The translations under genes and the position numbers were made by a program. A DNA stretch of 7,537 nt. Source: Chloroflexota bacterium (GTDB lineage: Bacteria > Chloroflexota > Dehalococcoidia > DSTF01 > JACRBR01). The DNA lies in NCBI GenBank assembly GCA_016213125.1, contig JACRBR010000204.1, forward strand, positions 1 to 7,537. The letters run 5' to 3'. The notes beneath the pieces are model-generated. The model worked only from the letters and a program-made list of their open reading frames with translations, was not told the DNA's origin and did no database searches. This document shows positions 1 to 5,176 of this stretch, one piece after another (positions within the stretch are counted from its first letter, which is position 1; every line of letters starts with the position of its first letter).

Positions 1-289
1 CATCGCAGAACTGGAGGGCGAGCGGCGCGGTGGCTACGGCGGCTGCATCGGCTACTTCGACATGTCCGGCAACTGCGACAGCGCGCTCGCCATCCGCACC
101 ATTTGGATGAAGCCCGCCGCGGCAGGCGGCGCCGTCGCGTACGTGCAGGCGGCCGGTGGCGTCGTGTACGACAGCACGCCCGAAGAGGAGTACCTCGAGT
201 CCGGCAACAAGGCCCGCGCGATGCTACGCGCGATCGAGGTGGCCGAAGAGCGCCAGGATGAGATGCCGCGCGGGTCGCTGGGGTATTGA
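1..289 (+). CDS. trpE: Anthranilate synthase component I, C-terminal end (5' truncated by window)
   Basis: This is the last 95 residues of TrpE, the chorismate-binding subunit that converts chorismate to anthranilate using ammonia supplied by TrpG. The reading frame is open from base 2 and ends at TGA 287-289. The family's C-terminal core is visible: a glycine-rich R-G-G-Y-G-G-C-I-G-Y-F stretch, then S-G-N-x-D-x-A-I-R-T, then the A-x-G-G-V-V-x-D-S-x-P-E-x-E-Y chorismate/Mg site, then the closing helix N-K-A-R-A-M-L-R-A-I. The usual I-V-A-D-S is V-V-Y-D-S here, a mild variation. The gene is followed by a 42-nt gap to the Nudix-methyltransferase ORF and, further on, by its partner trpG, so the two anthranilate synthase subunits are split by an accessory gene. 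The identification is firm; only the 3' end is present. Confidence 0.95.
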   Translation, partial: IAELEGERRGGYGGCIGYFDMSGNCDSALAIRTIWMKPAAAGGAVAYVQAAGGVVYDSTPEEEYLESGNKARAMLRAIEVAEERQDEMPRGSLGY

Positions 290-331
290 TGCTGGCAAGC
301 AACGCGGAGGAATGGATGGCTCACTGCAGCG

Positions 332-1603
332 ATGCCTGAACTGATGTCGGCCCTGCTGTTCGAGAAGAAGCAGCGTGCGCTCGTTGCGCACCGGCGCATG
401 CCGCCGTTCGCCGGCCAGTGGATGCTGCCCTCCACGCTCGTGCGCGACGACGAGGCCGCCGAGGACGCGCTGCGCCGCCACGCTCACGAGCAGTTCGGCA
501 TGACGCTCGCGGAAGGCGACGAATCGTTTGTCGAAACCGTGTACCTGGCGGAGAGCTCGCATCAGTACGTGGCCAACATCTTCCGCGCGGCACTCCCCGC
601 GGGGCCGTTGCGCTTCAACGCCGAGGGCGAGTACGACGATGCGAAGTGGCTCAGCGCGGCGGACCTCGAACAACTCAGCATGCCACCCGACATGCGGATC
701 CCCCTCGCGAAGATCCTGACGGACCCCCGGTCGCTCCATACGCTCGACTGGGAACGGATGAGCCGCGAGGTAAACGCCGAGGCCGTTCCGCTCGCCGAGC
801 GCGAGGCGGACGTAGGGGCGCAGCCTGCTGCGCCCGCCACGCGCGCTGCGCCTACTCCCCCGCCTGACAACGCCGCCGGTTGGAACACGATCGCAGCCGC
901 ATACCAGAAAGAACGGTATGGCGAACGCTTCGGCGATCGCCTCATGTGGTCGTGGCGCGTGTCCGAAGACGACCTGCACGTTCTTGATGATGTCGCCGGG
1001 AAGCGGGCTCTCGTACTGGGATGCGGCGGTGGACAGGATGTTGTGGCACTGGCGAAGTTAGGCGCGGTGGTCACCGGCATCGATCGTTCGGAGGTGCAAC
1101 TCGCCTACGCGCGGAAGTACGCATCAGGGCGCACGGACAACGCGTCCTTCGTCGAGGGCGGGCTCGAGGATTTGTTGCGCTTCGACGACGACAGCTTCGA
1201 TCTCGTGGTCTCCATCCATGCGCTGGAGTACGTGGAGCACGCCGAGGCGGCGCTGGCAGAGGCAGCGCGCGTGTTGAAGCCCGGCGGCGTGCTCGCGATC
1301 GCCGTAAAGCACCCCTTCGACGTCCACGTGGACGGCGGTCCTCCCTATCGCATCGTGTCGCCGTACTGGGCGGCGCACGGCGATTGGCCCTGGAAGTTCA
1401 AGGACGGAACGTCCGCGCCGTTTCGCCACTACTTCCGGACGATGTCGCAGTGGTTCGAACTCGTGACTGCCGCCGGTTTCACCATCGAGCGCGTCATCGA
1501 GCCATGCGAGGCGGACCTGCCGAAGGCCGAAGGCGACGAACTGGACGAGCGCTGGATGCGGCTTCTGCCGTACACATTGATCATCAAGGCGAGAAAACGA
1601 TGA
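332..1603 (+). CDS. Nudix-like domain fused to class I SAM-dependent methyltransferase
   Basis: This 423-residue two-domain protein has an unknown substrate. Residues 1-130 have a Nudix fold pattern: S-A-L-L-F strand, F-A-G-Q-W-M-L-P, then a Nudix box position at 33-57. The box is degraded: the glycines after L-P are S34-T35, R-E is R49-H50, and E-E is E53-Q54, so most metal-binding glutamates are missing. Residues 150-182 are an Ala/Pro-rich linker encoded partly by a palindromic repeat. Residues 183-423 are a Rossmann methyltransferase: SAM motif I V-L-G-C-G-G-G at 228-234, acidic D251 in T-G-I-D, F-D-L-V-V-S at 289-294, and R-V-L-K-P-G-G at 313-319. ATG 332 was chosen because it keeps the first Nudix strand, although the GGAGG at 306-310 is far upstream; ATG 344 is an alternative. 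The stop overlaps the trpG start (ATGA). A role in tryptophan metabolism is not shown. Confidence 0.85.
   Translation: MPELMSALLFEKKQRALVAHRRMPPFAGQWMLPSTLVRDDEAAEDALRRHAHEQFGMTLAEGDESFVETVYLAESSHQYVANIFRAALPAGPLRFNAEGEYDDAKWLSAADLEQLSMPPDMRIPLAKILTDPRSLHTLDWERMSREVNAEAVPLAEREADVGAQPAAPATRAAPTPPPDNAAGWNTIAAAYQKERYGERFGDRLMWSWRVSEDDLHVLDDVAGKRALVLGCGGGQDVVALAKLGAVVTGIDRSEVQLAYARKYASGRTDNASFVEGGLEDLLRFDDDSFDLVVSIHALEYVEHAEAALAEAARVLKPGGVLAIAVKHPFDVHVDGGPPYRIVSPYWAAHGDWPWKFKDGTSAPFRHYFRTMSQWFELVTAAGFTIERVIEPCEADLPKAEGDELDERWMRLLPYTLIIKARKR
812..855. repeat. GC-rich palindromic REP-like element inside the Nudix-methyltransferase linker
   Basis: GGGCGCAGC (816-824) pairs perfectly with GCTGCGCCC (827-835) across a 2-nt gap. 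The outer arm GTAGGGGCGCAGC (812-824) is matched again, with a 2-nt bulge, by the reverse complement of GCTGCGCCTAC (845-855). The result is a nested imperfect palindrome typical of intergenic REP-like repeats, but here it is translated as the Ala/Pro-rich linker around residues 161-175. Only one copy of this type is seen in the window. Confidence 0.65.
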
Positions 1604-2190
1604 CCGTCCTCCTGATCGACAACTACGACAGCTTCACCTACAACCTGTACCAGTACCTGGGCGAGCTGGGCGCGGAGGTCGAGGTCGTCCGCAACGACGC
1701 GATCGCGCCGGAAGACGTCGGCGAAATATCGCAGGACCACATCATCATCTCGCCCGGCCCGGGCAACCCCGACGACGCCGGCATCAGCAAGGACGTCATC
1801 CGCCGGTTCGCCGGCAAGATCCCTATCCTGGGCGTCTGCCTGGGCCACCAGTGCATCGGCGAGGTCTTCGGCGGCATCGTCGAGGGCGCGGGCGAGATCC
1901 TGCACGGCAAAGTCTCGAAGATCACGCACGACGGCAAAGGCGTATTCGCGGGCCTGCCTTCCCCGATCCAGGCGACGCGCTACCACTCGCTGGCCATCCG
2001 GCCCGACAGCGTGCCTGCCGTGCTCGAGGTCAGCGCCCACAGCGAGAACGGCCCCGGCCCGGGCGTAATCATGGGTGTGCGACACCGCGAGCTGGCGGTC
2101 GAGGGCGTGCAGTTCCACCCGGAATCCATCTTGACGCCGGACGGCCACGCCATCCTGCGCAACTTCCTCGCGATGAGGTCATCCCGATGA
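1600..2190 (+). CDS. trpG: Anthranilate synthase glutamine amidotransferase subunit
   Basis: This is TrpG, a 196-residue class I glutamine amidotransferase that hydrolyses glutamine and channels ammonia to TrpE for anthranilate synthesis; in many bacteria the same protein also serves PabB in folate synthesis. The opening L-L-I-D-N-Y-D-S-F-T-Y-N is diagnostic. The oxyanion-region motif S-P-G-P-G lies at 51-55, the nucleophile Cys80 in G-V-C-L-G-H-Q, and the His173/Glu175 pair in Q-F-H-P-E-S. Length is normal for a stand-alone TrpG. The start ATG 1600 overlaps the methyltransferase stop as ATGA and is preceded by only a weak purine stretch, which suggests translational coupling. After the stop comes a 41-nt gap carrying the operator of the toxin-antitoxin pair. 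Confidence 0.97.
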   Translation: MTVLLIDNYDSFTYNLYQYLGELGAEVEVVRNDAIAPEDVGEISQDHIIISPGPGNPDDAGISKDVIRRFAGKIPILGVCLGHQCIGEVFGGIVEGAGEILHGKVSKITHDGKGVFAGLPSPIQATRYHSLAIRPDSVPAVLEVSAHSENGPGPGVIMGVRHRELAVEGVQFHPESILTPDGHAILRNFLAMRSSR

Positions 2191-2194
2191 GGCC

Positions 2195-2231
2195 ATGATA
2201 TAGTGATATCACGATATCACGGAGGTGCCCG
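2195..2231 (+). promoter_or_regulatory. Palindromic operator and likely promoter of the toxin-antitoxin pair, plus strong RBS
   Basis: The short gap after trpG holds GTGATATCAC (2203-2212), a perfect 10-bp palindrome. GATATCAC occurs twice in tandem (2205-2212 and 2213-2220), so GTGATAT (2203-2209) and ATATCAC (2214-2220) also form a second, spaced inverted repeat. TATAGT at 2199-2204 is a plausible -10 box overlapping the operator; no good -35 hexamer is visible. GGAGG at 2221-2225 lies 6 nt before the antitoxin ATG, one of the best ribosome sites in the window. Ribbon-helix-helix antitoxins typically bind such AT-rich palindromes and repress their own operon. That this one does so is inference. 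Confidence 0.7.
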
Positions 2232-2513
2232 ATGAAACGGCTGCTGGTGAGCATGGACGAAGAGCGCTACGAGGACCTTCGCCGCCTTGCCTTCGACAAG
2301 AAGGCGTCGATGGCCGACCTGGTGCGTCACGCGATCGAGAAGGTCTTTGAGGATCAGCTTGATGCAATCAGGATTAAACGAGGCTTGGAAGAACACGCAA
2401 AGGACCCCTCGGGCACAATCTCAATCGAGGAACTGATGGAGCAGATGGGCATTGAGGTACGAAGTCGAGGTCGTTCGAAGCGCTCAGCGCGCAGTGAAAA
2501 GGTTGCCAGCTGA
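2232..2513 (+). CDS. CopG/ribbon-helix-helix-type antitoxin
   Basis: This predicted antitoxin has 93 residues. Residues 2-38 match a ribbon-helix-helix DNA-binding domain: the R-L-L-V-S-M strand, helix D-E-E-R-Y-E-D-L-R-R-L-A, the turn K-K-A-S-M-A-D, and helix L-V-R-H-A-I-E-K-V. Residues 39-73 form a charged toxin-binding-type region ending E-E-L-M-E-Q-M-G. The last 20 residues are basic and Ser-rich and are encoded by DNA that also encodes the toxin start, so the frames overlap by 62 nt. Antitoxins of this kind usually stop within a few bases of the toxin start, so this tail may be a readthrough extension or the result of a one-base indel. The start is fixed by the strong GGAGG. It presumably neutralises the adjacent RelE-like toxin and binds the upstream palindrome. 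Confidence 0.8.
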   Translation: MKRLLVSMDEERYEDLRRLAFDKKASMADLVRHAIEKVFEDQLDAIRIKRGLEEHAKDPSGTISIEELMEQMGIEVRSRGRSKRSARSEKVAS

Positions 2514-2709
2514 GTACAGAGAGCGAGTGGCGCGTGCGATCGAGGCGCTTGGAGATAATCCGCGGCCGCGGGGATCTCAGAAGCTCTCCGGTTTCGACGG
2601 ATGGCGGCTCAGGGTCGGTGAATATCGAATCATGTATACGGTTTCGGATCGAGCACGGTACGTGCAGGTGCAATGGATAGCGCGCAGGACTACGACCACC
2701 TATGACTGA
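2452..2709 (+). CDS. RelE/ParE-superfamily toxin
   Basis: This is a small basic protein of 85 residues with the RelE-family layout. The N-terminal strand is R-Y-E-V-E-V, followed by the helical pair around A-x-R-A-V-K-R-L-P and R-V-A-R-A-I-E-A-L. The core is Q-K-L-S-G-F-D-G-W-R-L-R-V-G-E-Y-R-I-M-Y (43-62), and the C-terminal strand V-Q-V-Q-W-I-A-R-R ends in T-T-Y. RelE members are usually ribosome-dependent mRNA interferases, while ParE relatives target gyrase; the conserved Arg/Tyr positions (R52, R54, R59, R78/R79, Y84) fit the family but do not separate these activities. The start is TTG 2452, since a TGA at 2434-2436 closes the frame upstream and no ATG lies between; GGAG at 2438-2441 is a plausible ribosome site. 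It overlaps trpD by 8 bp. Confidence 0.85.
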   Translation: MRYEVEVVRSAQRAVKRLPAEYRERVARAIEALGDNPRPRGSQKLSGFDGWRLRVGEYRIMYTVSDRARYVQVQWIARRTTTTYD

Positions 2710-3724
2710 CTTCACCATCCGCGATGCCATCATGCAGCTCGCCGACCGCCGCGACCTGACGGAGGCCGAGGCCGCGCGCTGCATGGAAGAGCTGATGTCC
2801 GGCACCGCCACGCCCGCGCAGTTCGGCGCCTACGCCACCGCCCTCCGCATGAAAGGCGAGACCATCGACGAGATCACCGGCATGGCGAAGGTCATGCGGG
2901 AGAAGGCGAGCCGCATCGACATGAAGGGTCCGCTGCTGGACACGTGCGGCACCGGGGGCGACGAGAGCGGCTCGTTCAACGTCAGCACCTGCGCGGCCTT
3001 CATCGCGGCCGGTGCGGGTGCGCGCGTCGCGAAGCACGGCAATCGCGCCATGACCTCGCGCTGCGGTAGCGCCGATGTGCTGGAGGCGCTGGGCGCGAAG
3101 ATCGACTTGACGCCGTACCAGGTCGCCACTTGCATCGAGAGGTCAGGCGTGGGGTTCATGTTCGCGCAGGCGTTCCACCCGGCAATGAAGTTCGTCGCCC
3201 CGCTGCGGCGGGAGATCGGCATCCGCACCGTGTTCAACATCCTGGGTCCGCTCACGAACCCCGCCGGCGCGACACACCAGGTGATCGGTGTCCCGCGCCC
3301 GGACCTGGTCGAGAAGATTGGGGCGGTGCTGGCGCGTCTGGGCGCGGACCATGCCCTGGTGGTGCATGGCGAGGACGGCTTCGACGAGATCAGCATCGGC
3401 GGCCAATCCATCGTCGCCGAGCTGCTCGATGGCGTCGTACGGACGTACATGGTCACTCCTGAAGACGCAGGCCTGCGACGCCACGACATCTCGACCATCA
3501 TCGGCGACACACCGGAGCACAACGCCGCCGAGCTGCGCGAGGTGCTGGGCGGCCGCACGGGCGCCCTGCGAGACTTCGCGCTGCTGAACGCGGGCGCGGC
3601 GCTCGTCGCCTGGGGATCAGCCGCGGACCTGAAGACCGGCGTCCAGCAGGCGGCGCAGAGCGTGGACTCGGGCGCTGCGAAGGAAAAGCTCGAAGCGTTC
3701 ATCGCCGCCACGAACGAGGTGTGA
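2702..3724 (+). CDS. trpD: Anthranilate phosphoribosyltransferase
   Basis: TrpD joins anthranilate to phosphoribosyl pyrophosphate, giving N-(5-phosphoribosyl)anthranilate. The 340-residue length is normal for the stand-alone enzyme. The N-terminal helical domain (about 1-70) carries M-S-G-x-A-T-P-A-Q-x-G-A-x-x-x-A-L-R-M-K-G. The PRPP-binding loop is D80-T-C-G-T-G-G-D87, followed by K111-H-G-N-R115 and C-G-S-A-D-V-L-E-A-L-G (121-131). N-I-L-G-P-L-T-N-P (179-187) and the metal-binding D228-E229 in H-G-E-D-G-F-D-E are also present. The start ATG 2702 lies inside the last codons of the toxin gene; AGGA at 2686-2689 is a weak, rather distant ribosome site, so coupling to toxin translation is likely. 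The product is the substrate of TrpF. Confidence 0.97.
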   Translation: MTDFTIRDAIMQLADRRDLTEAEAARCMEELMSGTATPAQFGAYATALRMKGETIDEITGMAKVMREKASRIDMKGPLLDTCGTGGDESGSFNVSTCAAFIAAGAGARVAKHGNRAMTSRCGSADVLEALGAKIDLTPYQVATCIERSGVGFMFAQAFHPAMKFVAPLRREIGIRTVFNILGPLTNPAGATHQVIGVPRPDLVEKIGAVLARLGADHALVVHGEDGFDEISIGGQSIVAELLDGVVRTYMVTPEDAGLRRHDISTIIGDTPEHNAAELREVLGGRTGALRDFALLNAGAALVAWGSAADLKTGVQQAAQSVDSGAAKEKLEAFIAATNEV

Positions 3725-3764
3725 GATCGCGGACATCATCGACCAGATCGTCGCCGACAAGCGC

Positions 3765-4553
3765 GTGGAGGTGGAGCAGCGCAAGCTGCACGAGCCGCTC
3801 GACGCCCTGAAGCGGCGGCAGGACCTCGTCCGGACGCCGCAGTGGAGCATGGTGCGCTCCGTGCTCGAAGGGCCGCGCGGCCCCAGCGCCGGCGGCAAGC
3901 GCATCCAGCTCATCGCCGAGATCAAGAAGGCCACACCGTCGAAGGGGCGGCTGGTGGCAACGCTCGAGCATCGTGCGCTGGCCCGCGCCTACACCAACGG
4001 AGGCGCCGCCGCGATCTCCGTGCTCACCGAGTCGAAGTACTTCATGGGCGCGATCGACCACCTGTCCGATATCCGCGCCAGCCTCGACGGATCGTACCCG
4101 GGCGGGCGGCCTGCGTTGCTGCGCAAGGACTTCATCTTCGACCCCTACCAGGTGCACGAGGCCCGCGCGTACGGCGCAGACGCGATCCTCCTGATCGTGG
4201 CGATCCTGACCGACGAGAAGCTGGCAGAGCTGAACGAGCTCTCGCACAAGCTCGGGCTGGAGACTCTGGTGGAGGTGGCGAGCGAGGAGCAGGTGGAGCG
4301 TGCGCTGAAGGTCGATGGCGACATGATCGGCATCAACAACCGCGATCTGCGTACCTTCGAGGTGGACCTCGCCGTGACCGAGCGCCTGCGTCCGCTGATC
4401 CCGCTCGACCACGCGGTGGCGGCGCTCAGCGGCGTTCATGCCCGTGCCGATGTCGAGCGCATGGCGAAGTGCGGCGTCCACGCCGTCCTCGTCGGCGAGT
4501 CGCTGATGACAGCCCCCGACGTCCCCACGAAAATGCGCGAGCTGCTGTTATGA
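3765..4553 (+). CDS. trpC: Indole-3-glycerol phosphate synthase; true start uncertain
   Basis: TrpC closes the indole ring, turning CdRP into indole-3-glycerol phosphate. From GTG 3765 the protein has 262 residues in a TIM barrel. Catalytic positions seen are E52 and K54 in A-E-I-K-K-A-T-P-S-K-G, K121 in L-L-R-K-D-F-I, E170 in T-L-V-E-V, and N191 in G-I-N-N-R-D-L. The usual S-E-S-G motif is A-L-S-G (220-223), so the conserved Glu is Leu. GTG 3765 is the first ATG/GTG/TTG in the open frame after TGA 3630, but the conserved N-terminal helix I-A-D-I-I-D-Q-I-V-A-D-K-R is encoded in frame upstream, from 3726. Either a non-standard start is used or one base is missing near 3724-3726. The stop overlaps the kinase start (ATGA). 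Confidence 0.93.
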   Translation: MEVEQRKLHEPLDALKRRQDLVRTPQWSMVRSVLEGPRGPSAGGKRIQLIAEIKKATPSKGRLVATLEHRALARAYTNGGAAAISVLTESKYFMGAIDHLSDIRASLDGSYPGGRPALLRKDFIFDPYQVHEARAYGADAILLIVAILTDEKLAELNELSHKLGLETLVEVASEEQVERALKVDGDMIGINNRDLRTFEVDLAVTERLRPLIPLDHAVAALSGVHARADVERMAKCGVHAVLVGESLMTAPDVPTKMRELLL

Positions 4554-5176
4554 GCAAGCCAGAAACACGTACGGACCGGTCTTCAGACCTGTCCTCCTCG
4601 TCGTCCGGCAGCCGGTGCGTGGTTATCCAGATGCACGGCGAGCCCGGCAGCGGTAAGAGCACGCTCGCCAGCGCGCTAGCCCCGCGGCTCGGCGCCGTCG
4701 CCCTCGACAAGGACATCCTCAAGGCCGCCCTCCTCCGCGCCGGCGTCGCCGAGCGCCAGGCCGCGCCGGCCGCCTACGAGGCCTTCTTCGCCCAGGCCCG
4801 CGCGCTCACCGCCGCCCGGCACTCCGTCATCCTGGATAACCCCGTCTACTGGGAGTCCGTCGAACGGCACTGGCTCAACATCTCCGACGACTCGGGCTCC
4901 CCCCGCATCCTCATCGAGTGCGTCTGCCCCGACCGCGACGTGCTCGTGCATCGCCTTTCGACGCGCGATGCCGTCGAGTCGCAGCCCCGCGACCCGTTGG
5001 ATCTTCGGCGTCACCCCGGCGCCGTCGCGACGGCATACCAGCCGCGCCTGACCCTCGACACCACGCGCTCCCTCCCCGATCTCATCGACGAAGCGCTGGC
5101 CTACATCGAAGCCTCGCTCGACCTCCCGCCGCCCCCAACGCCCAACACCCAACGCCTGACGACTACAACGCCATGA
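4550..5176 (+). CDS. P-loop kinase, AAA_33 type
   Basis: This predicted small-molecule or nucleotide-type kinase of 208 residues has an unknown substrate. The P-loop is H29-G-E-P-G-S-G-K-S-T38. The L-D-K-D motif (52-55) that follows the second strand is common in AAA_33 and chloramphenicol-phosphotransferase/zeta-like kinases. V-I-L-D-N-P (93-98) is the Walker B-like strand, and an Arg-rich lid region lies around 132-166. The start ATG 4550 overlaps the trpC stop as ATGA, and the stop TGA 5174-5176 overlaps the trpF ATG, so translation is probably coupled at both ends. Residues 6-20, before the first strand, come from a palindromic repeat shared with the RAYT element and look like added sequence; GTG 4619 or ATG 4631 would give a core-only protein. 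The Pro/Thr-rich tail (193-208) is low complexity. No link to tryptophan synthesis is visible. Confidence 0.8.
   Translation: MSKPETRTDRSSDLSSSSSGSRCVVIQMHGEPGSGKSTLASALAPRLGAVALDKDILKAALLRAGVAERQAAPAAYEAFFAQARALTAARHSVILDNPVYWESVERHWLNISDDSGSPRILIECVCPDRDVLVHRLSTRDAVESQPRDPLDLRRHPGAVATAYQPRLTLDTTRSLPDLIDEALAYIEASLDLPPPPTPNTQRLTTTTP
4565..4596 (+). repeat. Diverged RAYT-type palindromic repeat inside kinase N-terminus
   Basis: These 32 bases match 5911-5942 in the same orientation, with three differences (4567, 4577, 4584). The stem is GGACCGGTCT / AGACCTGTCC with a TC loop and one mismatched pair. It is translated in the kinase gene as T-R-T-D-R-S-S-D-L-S-S, the same phase as in the trpF frame. 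Confidence 0.85.
5134..5154 (+). repeat. Three tandem CCCAAC(G/A) heptamers at the kinase 3' end
   Basis: CCCAACG, CCCAACA and CCCAACG run head to tail and encode the low-complexity Pro/Thr/Asn tail of the kinase, shortly before the trpF start. It looks like former intergenic filler absorbed into the coding frame. Confidence 0.6.

Noticed and set aside
289..339. 16-codon ORF starting at a TGATG overlap with the trpE stop and ending just past the Nudix ATG
   Set aside because: GGAGG at 306-310 precedes an internal ATG (316), so it could couple translation, but the peptide is not recognisable and such short frames arise by chance.
224..979. Long open frame on the minus strand opposite the Nudix-methyltransferase gene
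   Set aside because: It is a high-GC shadow: Arg/Ala/Gly-rich with no recognisable motifs, while the + strand frame has clear domains.
3842..4549. Open frame upstream of the kinase within trpC
   Set aside because: It is the kinase frame extended backwards through trpC DNA; the Arg-rich translation has no motifs, and ATG 4550 with the ATGA overlap is the sensible start.
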